This document shows, piece after piece, positions 1 through 6,678 of a stretch of 11,907 nt of DNA. The notes beneath the pieces were generated by a model. It saw only the letters and a list, made by a program, of their open reading frames with translations. It had not been told where the DNA came from and ran no database searches. Position numbers and translations under genes: made by a program. Position 1 is the stretch's first letter. The number at the start of each line of letters is the position of its first letter. Source of the stretch: an uncultured Bacilli bacterium (GTDB taxonomy: Bacteria > Bacillota_I > Bacilli_A > RF39 > UBA660); assembly GCA_947586295.1 (NCBI GenBank), contig CANPXQ010000017.1, positions 1-11,907 on the forward strand, read 5' to 3'.

Positions 1-114
1 GACATTAACACTTTTAATAAGTAATTCTTCCAAATTAATATTTAATTTATTTTTTTCAATCAACTTAATTAATTTATCTTCGTTATATTTTGTTAATATA
101 TCTATAATTTCCAT
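1..114 (-). CDS. Hypothetical protein, N-terminal fragment running off the left edge
   Basis: An open frame starts with ATG at 114-112 and stays open for 38 codons to the window edge, so only the N-terminus is present. A good ribosome binding site, GGAGGT (complement of 118-123), lies a few bases upstream and fixes the start. The visible peptide begins MEIIDILTKYNEDKLIKL and continues Lys-, Asn- and Leu-rich. It looks like amphipathic helices with no signal peptide or membrane segment. I do not recognise the family. It is divergent from recU, which is unlike the usual Bacillus arrangement where dnaD, nth and ypoC lie near ponA and recU. I see no DnaD-like or Nth-like signature, but too little is visible to exclude other neighbours of that locus. 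Confidence 0.6.
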   Translation of the reverse strand, partial: MEIIDILTKYNEDKLIKLIEKNKLNINLEELLIKSVNV

Positions 115-317
115 AATACCTCCAAGATTATATAATTTTGTCCCTTTCTATAAAAGATTATATCAAATTATTAATTTGTTGGATAATAAAATTATGTAAT
201 TACTATCATATTTAAACCTATAGATAAAATAATGGCAATCTTAAATTTCCTAACGATCGAAGAAGAATTAAATTTACATATTGATTTAGAAAAGAAAAAC
301 AAAAAGAAAAATATTAA
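115..317. other. Divergent intergenic region between the left-edge gene and recU
   Basis: This is about 200 bases of very AT-rich DNA. It holds TATAAT-like boxes on the minus strand at 162-157 and 132-127 for the leftward gene, neither with a convincing -35. It also holds a perfect 15-base palindrome, CAAATTA-T-TAATTTG, at 164-178 just upstream of the first box. From 232 an ATG opens a 40-residue frame that runs through the recU promoter to a TAG at 352-354; it lacks a ribosome binding site and I do not call it a gene. No RNA gene or riboswitch is evident. Confidence 0.4.
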
Positions 318-345
318 TTTAAAAAGGAAGAAAATGTGGTATAAT
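318..345 (+). promoter_or_regulatory. Promoter of the recU-PBP1 operon (extended -10)
   Basis: A perfect TATAAT at 340-345 is preceded by TG at 337-338, giving an extended -10. A weak -35, TTTAAA, lies at 318-323 with a 16-base spacer. Transcription would begin around 351-353, so the leader is only about 12 bases and consists largely of the ribosome binding site AGGGTGAT (353-360). This excludes the upstream TTG at 347 as the start and supports TTG at 365. Confidence 0.6.
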
Positions 346-364
346 TTTGTTTAGGGTGATTATT

Positions 365-934
365 TTGTTATATCCAAATAATATTAAAAAAAATTATGTT
401 AAAATAAATAATCACGCTAATAGAGGAATGGATTTAGAATATTTACTTAATATAACTAATGATTTATACATAGATAAAAAAAGAGCCTATATATATAAAA
501 AACCTACTCCTCTGGCGATAGTTAAAGTTAATTATAAAGAGAAAAAAATAACGGAAGCATATTTTCAAAAACCATCAACGTTAGATTATAATGGGATATA
601 TAAAGGTTATTATATTGAATTTGATGCTAAAGTAACTAAAAAAGAATATTTTCCAATTGATAATGTTAGTAAGCATCAAATAGAACATATTAAAAATATT
701 TATGAAGCAAAAGGAATAGTTTTTTTACTTATTATGATAAAAGATGAATATTATGTATTAATGGGACAAGATTTTTTAAACTTTTTGACTCATAATGAAC
801 GGAAAAGTATTCCTTATAGTTATATAAAAGAAAAAGGTTATGAAATAAAATATAGTTTTAATAACGGATTAGACTATTTAGAAGTTATTGATAGAATAAT
901 AGAGGTGGATTATGAAAAAAGAAAAATTAGTTAA
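365..934 (+). CDS. recU: Holliday junction resolvase RecU
   Basis: RecU is a dimeric metal-dependent nuclease that cuts four-way junctions in recombination and chromosome segregation in low-GC Gram-positives. The start chosen is TTG at 365, behind AGGGTGAT, giving MLYPNN as in family members that begin with a YPN motif; longer in-frame starts at 347 or 356 lie on the presumed transcription start or binding site. The 189 residues are close to the usual length (about 200). Recognisable blocks are NRG at 19-21 with E25, KKPTP at 45-49, the LDYNGIYKG block at 73-81 with D74, the EFDAK block at 85-89, and HQIEH at 104-108. Compared with the B. subtilis sequence as I recall it (DFEAK), the Asp and Glu of the metal-site motif are exchanged here. 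The end overlaps the PBP1 gene by 23 bases, indicating translational coupling. Confidence 0.93.
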   Translation: MLYPNNIKKNYVKINNHANRGMDLEYLLNITNDLYIDKKRAYIYKKPTPLAIVKVNYKEKKITEAYFQKPSTLDYNGIYKGYYIEFDAKVTKKEYFPIDNVSKHQIEHIKNIYEAKGIVFLLIMIKDEYYVLMGQDFLNFLTHNERKSIPYSYIKEKGYEIKYSFNNGLDYLEVIDRIIEVDYEKRKIS

Positions 935-3518
935 AGAAAATATTAAGAAAGAAAAAGCCAAAAAAATAAAAGTTTCAAAACCAAAGGAAGTAAAAAATAA
1001 GAAAAATATCAAAGGTACTATTCTCGCGATTATTCTGGCGTTGGGAATTATCGGGATAACAGCAGTATTAGTTTTTGCGTTATATATTATTATAACGGCT
1101 CCTGAATTTAATCGTGATAGACTTTATTCTAAAGAACCAACAATTATTTATTATAGTGATGGTAGTGAAATGACTAGATATGGAGCGGATAACCGAGTTT
1201 TAGTTACCTATGATGATTTACCTCAAGTATTAGTAGATGCGATTGTAGCTACCGAAGATTCCCGCTTTTTTCAACATACAGGATTAGATGTAGCGCGTTT
1301 CGCGAAAGCATTATTAGGTCAATTAATTGGTAATGATAAAGCTGGGGGAGCTTCTACTTTATCAATGCAAGTTATTAAACAGGATTATACTTCGAAAGAA
1401 AGCCATGGTATAAAAGGTATTATTCGAAAATTTACCGATATATATATGTCAATATTTAAACTAGAAAGTAATTATACTAAAGAAGAAATAATGGAATTTT
1501 ATGTAAATACAATGTGGTTTAGTGGTGATACTAGTATTTATATTGAAAAAGGTATTTCGGGAGTTGAACAAGCGAGTCAATATTTCTTTGGCAAAAGTGT
1601 TTCTAATCTTTCTTTAGCCGAAGCATCAATTCTCGCGGGAATGTTTCAAAATCCGATTAATTTAAATCCTTATACTAAAGAACAAGCTGTAACAGATCGA
1701 CAAAATATTGTCTTAACTTTGATGGTACAACACGGTTATATTACGGAACAAGAAAAAACGGATGTTCAAAAAATTCCTATTAGTAGTCTTTTAGTAGATC
1801 ATAGTAATGATTCATCTAAAGCTAATAAAGCAACAATTGATTATATAATTTCGCAAGTAAGTAAAGCTACAGGAAAAAATCCTTATACTACTCCTATGAA
1901 AATATATACGACAGTTAATAAAGATGTTCAAAACGTTTTAAACCAATTAGAAACTGGCGAAATATATGAATTTCCAAATGAATTTTTGCAAGAAGGAATA
2001 GCCATAACTAGTACTGAAAATGGTAGTATTGTTGCTTTATCAGGAGGAAGAACCTATAACAATGGGGCCAAAGGAAATAACAATGCTACTGATATTCGAA
2101 GACAACCAGGATCAACCGCTAAAATTCTTTTCGACTATGGTCCTTATTTAGAAGCTATATCTGGTAGTTCACCCTATTCTTTATTCTTAGACCGGGAAAC
2201 AACCTACTCTAATGGTACACCAATTAAAAATGCCGATGGCAAACACTCTGGTTTAGTATCTATGCGTTATGCTTTAGTTAATTCCATAAATATTCCAGCT
2301 TTAATAGCTTTTCAAACTGTAGCCAAAGAAAAAGGTTTAGATTATATTAGTAATTTTGTTCATAGTTTAGGTATTGATTATGGTTCTACGTTATATGAAT
2401 CGGCAGCTATTGGTGGTTTTGATGGTGTTAGTCCTTTACAAATGTCGGCTGCTTATGCGGCTTATGGGCGCGGGGGATATTATATTGAACCTTATATATA
2501 TACTAAAATAGAATATACGGATACTGGCGAAATTTATGAATATAAATATGAAAAGAAACAAGTAATGAGTGAAGAGACTGCTTACTTAATTACCGATATG
2601 TTAATGAGTGCGGCTAAAAGTGGTGTTGGTGGTGTTAGCATTAGTGGTACGGATATCGCGGCTAAAAGTGGTACGACAACAATGAGTTCTACCGATTTAG
2701 ATTATTATCATCTACCGGCTAGTGCGACAAACGATGCTTGGAATATTACTTATAGTCCAGAATATTCAATTGCTTTATGGTTAGGATATTCGGAAAAAAG
2801 CAGTGAACACTATTTAAATAGTATAGATGGTGGTAAATGGCGGAATGCTATTATGAAGCAAGTTGGTCAAAGAGTTTATTCTAAAGGCAAAACTTTTGAA
2901 AAACCTGATGGAGTAATTTCCGTTACCGTTGAAAATGAAACCTTCCCTGCTCAACTTGCAAGTCCATATACACCTAATGATTTAAAAGTTACAGAATTAT
3001 TTAAAGAAGGTACGGAACCAACAGAAGTATCTCCTCGTTATAATAAGTTAGATGATGCTACTAATGGTTCATATACTTATAATGGTACAACATTAACCCT
3101 TAAATGGGATAAAATAAATACTCCTTGGGCTATAAATACGACAATGTTAACTGATCATTTTAATACTTATTATGGTAATTATGCTAGTGAATATTACAAT
3201 TTGCGTTTAGACTATAATAATAAATATATTGGTACTTTAGAATACCGAATATATGCGAAAGAAACGGATGGAACACTTACTTATATAGGCTCTACAGCTA
3301 ATAATACCTATACAATTAATAGTCCAAGAAGAAATGTTACAACTTATGTTATAAAAAGTTCTTATACTAAATTTACCTCTAATATGAGTGATGGTTTAAG
3401 TATTAAAGTTAATTTAAATGTTGATTCTAATGTCCACGATTTTCTAGATGATGATCCAACGACAAATAAAAATGATACTTCTACCAATAATTCTACACAT
3501 AGTAATGATTTAGAGTAA
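912..3518 (+). CDS. ponA: Class A penicillin-binding protein 1 (glycosyltransferase-transpeptidase)
   Basis: This bifunctional enzyme polymerises lipid II into glycan strands and cross-links them outside the membrane. The 868 residues comprise a Lys-rich cytoplasmic tail (1-34), one membrane anchor (about 35-62), a GT51 glycosyltransferase (about 75-260), a transpeptidase (about 325-655) and a long extracellular C-terminus. Catalytic Glu115 sits in ATEDSRFFQH, followed by GGASTLSMQ (145-153). The transpeptidase motifs are STAK (Ser401-Lys404), SIN (458-460) and KSGT (585-588); the last is KSG where KTG is usual. Residues about 680-845 are beta-rich with FN3-like character (TYIGSTANNTYTI), as in Bacillus PonA, and end in a Thr/Asn/Asp-rich tail. 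The ATG at 912 follows AGAGGTGG and overlaps recU by 23 bases, the classic ponA-recU association in recU-first order. A terminator overlaps its stop codon. Confidence 0.95.
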   Translation: MKKEKLVKENIKKEKAKKIKVSKPKEVKNKKNIKGTILAIILALGIIGITAVLVFALYIIITAPEFNRDRLYSKEPTIIYYSDGSEMTRYGADNRVLVTYDDLPQVLVDAIVATEDSRFFQHTGLDVARFAKALLGQLIGNDKAGGASTLSMQVIKQDYTSKESHGIKGIIRKFTDIYMSIFKLESNYTKEEIMEFYVNTMWFSGDTSIYIEKGISGVEQASQYFFGKSVSNLSLAEASILAGMFQNPINLNPYTKEQAVTDRQNIVLTLMVQHGYITEQEKTDVQKIPISSLLVDHSNDSSKANKATIDYIISQVSKATGKNPYTTPMKIYTTVNKDVQNVLNQLETGEIYEFPNEFLQEGIAITSTENGSIVALSGGRTYNNGAKGNNNATDIRRQPGSTAKILFDYGPYLEAISGSSPYSLFLDRETTYSNGTPIKNADGKHSGLVSMRYALVNSINIPALIAFQTVAKEKGLDYISNFVHSLGIDYGSTLYESAAIGGFDGVSPLQMSAAYAAYGRGGYYIEPYIYTKIEYTDTGEIYEYKYEKKQVMSEETAYLITDMLMSAAKSGVGGVSISGTDIAAKSGTTTMSSTDLDYYHLPASATNDAWNITYSPEYSIALWLGYSEKSSEHYLNSIDGGKWRNAIMKQVGQRVYSKGKTFEKPDGVISVTVENETFPAQLASPYTPNDLKVTELFKEGTEPTEVSPRYNKLDDATNGSYTYNGTTLTLKWDKINTPWAINTTMLTDHFNTYYGNYASEYYNLRLDYNNKYIGTLEYRIYAKETDGTLTYIGSTANNTYTINSPRRNVTTYVIKSSYTKFTSNMSDGLSIKVNLNVDSNVHDFLDDDPTTNKNDTSTNNSTHSNDLE

Positions 3519-3539
3519 TCGGTTTCGATTACTCTTTTT
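3512..3539 (+). terminator. Rho-independent terminator of recU-PBP1
   Basis: A perfect 10-bp stem, AGAGTAATCG / CGATTACTCT, with loop GTTT is followed by a T run. The 5' arm includes the TAA stop codon (3516-3518) of the PBP1 gene, so the terminator begins inside the coding sequence. Confidence 0.85.
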
Positions 3540-3543
3540 ATTG

Positions 3544-3575
3544 CTAAAAAAAAGATTTTACAAACCGTAAAATCT
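3544..3575 (-). terminator. Rho-independent terminator of the nfeD-slipin genes
   Basis: Read on the minus strand, a perfect 9-bp stem AGATTTTAC / GTAAAATCT (3575-3567 with 3561-3553, 5-base loop) is followed by a run of nine T (complement of the A run 3545-3553). Its 5' arm overlaps the TAG stop of the slipin gene. It faces the PBP1 terminator with only a few bases between, insulating the two converging operons. Confidence 0.82.
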
Positions 3576-4473
3576 ATTTTTCATCTTTGTTTTTTTCTTG
3601 CATTGCTTCTTTTAAAGCCGTTCCAAATGTCACAACATTTTGTAAATCTGCAGGAACAATTATTTTCGTTGCTTTACCATCAGCTAGAGTAGCAAATGTT
3701 TCATAACTCTTAAGTTTTAATACTGCTTCATCAGCTTTAGCTTCTTTTAATAATTTAATACCATCAGCTTCCGCTTTTTTAATTTTTAATAAGGCTTCCG
3801 CTTCTCCTTCCGCAATTCGAATATTACTTTCTCTTTGGGCTTCAGCTCTTAAAATAGCACTTTCTTTTTCCCCTTCCGCAATTAAAATGCTTGACTTTTT
3901 TTCACCTTCAGCTTGTAGTATTTTTTCCCGTCTTTCTCTTTCTGCCCGCATTTGTTTTTCCATTGCTTCTTGAATATCTCTTGGAGGAATAATATTTTTA
4001 ACTTCCACTCTGTTTACTTTAATACCCCAAGGATCCGTAGCTTCATCTAATATTGCTCGCATTTTAGTATTAATTATATCTCTACTTGTTAATGTTTGAT
4101 CTAATTCCAAATCCCCAATTAAATTTCTTAAAGTAGTTGCCGTTAAATTTTCAATAGCACTAACTGGATATTCAATACCATAAGTATATAATTTAGGATC
4201 CGTTATAGAATAATAAACTACCGTATCAATTTGCATAGTAACATTATCTTTAGTAATAACAGGTTGTGGATCAAAATCTTTAACTATTTCCTTTAATGTT
4301 ACGCGATTAGCGATAGAATCAATAAAGGGAATTTTAAAATGTAAACCATTTTGCCAAGTAGTATGATATGAACCTAAACGTTCAATAACATAACTTTTAG
4401 CTTGAGGAACAATTTTAATATTCGGAATTATTAACAATAAAACAATTACTAATATAACAATAAAAACTTCCAT
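3574..4473 (-). CDS. SPFH-domain membrane protein of the paraslipin (QmcA/YbbK) type
   Basis: SPFH (stomatin/prohibitin/flotillin/HflK-C) proteins form large membrane-anchored oligomeric scaffolds and modulate membrane proteases and local membrane order. The 299 residues have an N-terminal hydrophobic anchor (3-18) and an SPFH domain (about 19-180). That domain starts VVPQ-like (IVPQAKSYVIERLG) and includes NGLHFKIPF and GIKVNRVEVKNI. A long charged coiled coil follows (about 165-245) with repeated AEGE/AEA units, then a hydrophobic C-terminal segment. It closely resembles E. coli QmcA, whose partner YbbJ is a short NfeD, matching the gene directly upstream here. The ATG follows a strong GAAAGGAGGG (4480-4488 region) and shares one base with the nfeD TAA stop. 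The exact cellular role is not established for this subgroup. Confidence 0.92.
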   Translation of the reverse strand: MEVFIVILVIVLLLIIPNIKIVPQAKSYVIERLGSYHTTWQNGLHFKIPFIDSIANRVTLKEIVKDFDPQPVITKDNVTMQIDTVVYYSITDPKLYTYGIEYPVSAIENLTATTLRNLIGDLELDQTLTSRDIINTKMRAILDEATDPWGIKVNRVEVKNIIPPRDIQEAMEKQMRAERERREKILQAEGEKKSSILIAEGEKESAILRAEAQRESNIRIAEGEAEALLKIKKAEADGIKLLKEAKADEAVLKLKSYETFATLADGKATKIIVPADLQNVVTFGTALKEAMQEKNKDEK

Positions 4474-4898
4474 TATTTTCCCTCCTTTCTTACTTTTAAT
4501 TTCACGCCATCTATTTTTTCAATAATAACGGCATCATTAACTTTAATTACCTCAGTACTATAAGCACTCCATCTTTTGCCATCAACTTTAACTTCGCCAA
4601 TAACATTTTTCTTTATTTCTTCGGTACATATACCAGTCATTCCTATAACTCTATCTAAATTAGTTTTTACCGAAGTACCTTTTTTTAAATATTTATTTAT
4701 AATAGGTTTAGTAATAATTAATAAAATAACACCTAATATGACAAAGTTTCCAATTTCTAAAAATAAACTATCATAAACTAATGAAATAATTAAACTTACC
4801 AACCCACTAGCAATAAACCAAATAGATACTAAATTAGTAGTACTAACTTCTAGTATCGTTAAAAAAATAATAATACATAACCAATAAATCCAACTCAT
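4473..4898 (-). CDS. Short NfeD-family membrane protein (NfeD1b/YbbJ type)
   Basis: This 141-residue protein lacks the protease domain of long NfeD proteins. Three closely spaced membrane helices (about 3-20, 24-42 and 46-68) precede a C-terminal OB-fold (about 78-138). That fold carries the family pattern GEVKVDGKRWSAYS, then NDAVIIEKIDGVKLKV. In known pairs the OB-fold is cytoplasmic and the protein works with the slipin encoded next to it. The gene ends in TAATG, sharing one base with the slipin start, so the pair is translationally coupled. The ATG follows AAGAAGGAAG. Confidence 0.9.
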   Translation of the reverse strand: MSWIYWLCIIIFLTILEVSTTNLVSIWFIASGLVSLIISLVYDSLFLEIGNFVILGVILLIITKPIINKYLKKGTSVKTNLDRVIGMTGICTEEIKKNVIGEVKVDGKRWSAYSTEVIKVNDAVIIEKIDGVKLKVRKEGK

Positions 4899-4918
4899 AA
4901 ATCTTCCTTCTTAAAATA

Positions 4919-4947
4919 ATTATATTATAAATTTACTAAATATTAAA
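4919..4947 (-). promoter_or_regulatory. Possible promoter for nfeD-slipin
   Basis: On the minus strand two overlapping TATAAT boxes (4929-4924 and 4924-4919) lie in the 37-base gap before nfeD. A poor -35, TTTAAT, at 4947-4942 is spaced 17 bases from the second box. In this AT-rich genome such matches occur by chance, so read-through from the murG operon is an equal possibility; no terminator separates them. Confidence 0.35.
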
Positions 4948-5385
4948 CAAAAAAAACAAAAGAGGAAAGAAAAATAAAATACCAAACATTATAAAATATG
5001 TCATAGTTAGTTTTTTTGTAAATAAATAAAACAATAACGGAATAGCGATAATTATGAATAATTTACCTAAACTTTGCCATTCTTTTTTATAATCTATTTT
5101 AAAATTAATATTTTCATAAAATAAATTGACCAGAAAATATAACATAATGATAAAAAATAAATAAACATTAACACTTTTATTATGAAAAGTTGTATATAAA
5201 ATAAAAACAACAATTAAAATTAATTTATCTAAACGCATTAATTTAAAAATATTTTTTTTAATATATGCTTTATAATTTTTAACTAATTTCTTTGTATTTA
5301 ATTCTTTTCCTAAATCGCCAAATAAATAGATAATCCAAATAATAAAACCTAAAACAATAAAAATATTCTTAAGATTTATGGCCAT
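4936..5385 (-). CDS. Small integral membrane protein, function unknown
   Basis: I do not recognise this family. From ATG at 5385 (behind GTGGGTG at the right distance) it encodes 149 residues beginning MAINLKNIFIVLGF. A longer in-frame ATG at 5421 exists but has no ribosome binding site and lies deeper inside queH. There are about five hydrophobic segments: one at the N-terminus, two around the middle flanking NKSVNVY, and two near the C-terminus. A Lys-rich loop (AYIKKNIFKLMRLDK) follows the first segment and should be cytoplasmic. The C-terminus ends within the last membrane segment (FPLLFFLFNI). The start overlaps queH by 17 bases, so it is probably translated with it. No catalytic motif is visible. 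Confidence 0.75.
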   Translation of the reverse strand: MAINLKNIFIVLGFIIWIIYLFGDLGKELNTKKLVKNYKAYIKKNIFKLMRLDKLILIVVFILYTTFHNKSVNVYLFFIIMLYFLVNLFYENINFKIDYKKEWQSLGKLFIIIAIPLLFYLFTKKLTMTYFIMFGILFFFPLLFFLFNI

Positions 5386-5956
5386 AATTACACCCACAAT
5401 AATTTTGACGATATAAATCATATTTTTTACTTAATTCAATAGATTTTTTATAGCCATCATTCTTTTTAAAATCACTATACAAAAATGGAATACCTACTTC
5501 TTTACTTATTTGTTCCCCTATTTTATTTATTACTAAACTATTTTTATGAGGGCTTACAGTTAATGTTGTTCCAAAATAATCAAAACCTTTTTCTTTAGCA
5601 ACTAAAGCGGTTTTCTTTAATCTTAAATAAAAACAGATACTACATCTTTTTCCCCCTTCTTTTTCGTTTTCTAAACCTTTAACCGCTTTTTCAAAATCTT
5701 CATTAGCATAAGAACAATCTAAAAAAGATATTTCTTTTTCAAATTCTTTTAAAAACTTTAATTGTTCTGCTTTTCTCTTATAATATTCTTCTTCTGGTTC
5801 AATATTAGGATTATAATAAAATACGGTAATATCAAAGTAATCAGCTAAAAAACTAATGCAAGTAGTAGAACAAGGACCACAACAACTATGCAACAACAAT
5901 TTAGGCCGATTTTTTAAATTAGTTACTATCGCTTCCAGCATCTTCTGATAATTCAT
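5369..5956 (-). CDS. queH: Epoxyqueuosine reductase QueH
   Basis: QueH (former DUF208) reduces epoxyqueuosine to queuosine, the last step in making this wobble-position tRNA modification, and replaces the cobalamin enzyme QueG. The 195 residues show the family's cysteine groups: HSCCGPC (Cys25, Cys26, Cys29) at the start of a Rossmann-like fold, EGGKRCSICFYLRL (Cys105, Cys108), and YRQNYCGCNY (Cys187, Cys189) near the C-terminus. These bind the iron-sulfur cluster and supply the redox pair. FGTTLTVSPHKN (128-139) is also typical. The ATG at 5956 follows GAAGTG and lies inside divIB, overlapping it by 38 bases, so translation is probably coupled. No other queuosine gene is in view, which suggests salvage or synthesis genes elsewhere. 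Confidence 0.93.
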   Translation of the reverse strand: MNYQKMLEAIVTNLKNRPKLLLHSCCGPCSTTCISFLADYFDITVFYYNPNIEPEEEYYKRKAEQLKFLKEFEKEISFLDCSYANEDFEKAVKGLENEKEGGKRCSICFYLRLKKTALVAKEKGFDYFGTTLTVSPHKNSLVINKIGEQISKEVGIPFLYSDFKKNDGYKKSIELSKKYDLYRQNYCGCNYGHKS

Positions 5957-6614
5957 CGTTATTCACTTCTTTCTTCTTTTCTTCTTCATATTTTTCATAG
6001 GTCATAAAACTAGTAGTATTTAAATTACTATCTAAAGATAATATTCCTTTTTTATCGGTATCTAAGGTAGCGATTACTTCCTTATATTTATCTAATTTTT
6101 CTAAATTAACAATATTTACATAAACACTATTTCCATCATTCATTTTAAGTAAAAACCGTTCATCATCAATAGTTATATCTCCTCTGATATCCGCATCATA
6201 TCTTATTTCACTTATTAAATTTAGAGTATTTTTATCAATCGTTTTTATTTTAGCAATAAATTTATCTAAGATATCATTAGGAACAAAATTAATTAAAGTA
6301 GGTACCCCTAAAAAGTTATTTAAATCAACTCTGGCATTATTACTTAAAATATATTTATTTTCTCTTTCATAATAACATATTACATTTTCTTCCGTTACTT
6401 CTATTTCTACTTTAAATATTAAATTCTTAACTTTTACTTTGCTAATTAAAGGTAAGGAAGTTATTTTTTTCTTAAAGCCAAAAGTACTATAACGCCAAAA
6501 AGGAATATCTTTATTTATTCCTGAGGCTTCAATTATCTCTTGCTCAGGTAATAAGTAATTACCTTTAATAATAACTTGTTCCGGAGTTAATTTATACAAA
6601 AAGTAAATAATCAT
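5919..6614 (-). CDS. divIB: Cell division protein DivIB/FtsQ (canonical-ATG part; anchor coding starts upstream)
   Basis: DivIB is a bitopic divisome protein that works with FtsL and DivIC at the septum. From the first ATG (6614) there are 231 residues. A POTRA domain (about 9-75) contains LTPEQVIIKGNYLLPEQEII and PFWRY; a beta domain (about 76-200) and an acidic, Lys/Glu-rich tail follow. This ATG falls in the middle of the membrane helix: the same frame upstream codes for KKKLSIKGLIVIILLIYLGL, completing a basic tail plus a 20-residue anchor. The real gene therefore begins near 6678, but no ATG, GTG or TTG lies in frame there. Position after murB matches the Bacillus murG-murB-divIB order. 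The stop lies inside queH. Confidence 0.88.
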   Translation of the reverse strand: MIIYFLYKLTPEQVIIKGNYLLPEQEIIEASGINKDIPFWRYSTFGFKKKITSLPLISKVKVKNLIFKVEIEVTEENVICYYERENKYILSNNARVDLNNFLGVPTLINFVPNDILDKFIAKIKTIDKNTLNLISEIRYDADIRGDITIDDERFLLKMNDGNSVYVNIVNLEKLDKYKEVIATLDTDKKGILSLDSNLNTTSFMTYEKYEEEKKKEVNNDELSEDAGSDSN

Positions 6615-6678
6615 TAATCCTAAATAAATTAATAAAATAATAACTATTAAGCCTTTAATAGATAATTTTTTCTTTCAC
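6615..6678 (-). other. Missing 5' end of divIB: frame-disrupted or unusually initiated
   Basis: Downstream of the murB TGA (6677-6675) the divIB frame is open through a basic segment and hydrophobic helix to the ATG at 6614, with no ATG, GTG or TTG. A GTG at 6678-6676, overlapping the murB stop as GTGA, is one frame away. It would join divIB if the A6 tract (complement of 6666-6671) were one base shorter, giving MKEKLSIKGLIVII. Other options are an ATT start at 6659 or read-through of TGA, because murB and divIB share a frame. I infer a one-base indel or slippage site as most likely. Confidence 0.6.

Noticed and set aside
232..354. A 40-residue open frame beginning MAILNFLTIEEELNLHIDLE upstream of recU
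   Set aside because: There is no ribosome binding site, its 3' part is poly-Lys/Asn typical of AT-rich noncoding DNA, and it contains the recU promoter. A decayed or tiny gene is possible, but nothing supports expression.
347..364. Longer RecU start at TTG 347 (or GTG 356)
   Set aside because: The TATAAT at 340-345 puts the transcription start near 351-353, and AGGGTGAT serves TTG 365. The shorter product begins with the expected YPN motif.
4576..4776. 66-residue plus-strand open frame
   Set aside because: It lies wholly within nfeD on the opposite strand, has no ribosome binding site, and its peptide is an antisense reading of the NfeD OB-fold and helices.
6675..6677. TGA read as tryptophan (mycoplasma-type code) genome-wide
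   Set aside because: All tryptophan codons I checked in PBP1, the slipin, MurB and the permease are TGG. TGA at the murG, murB and permease ends falls at normal family lengths. Local read-through at murB-divIB remains open.
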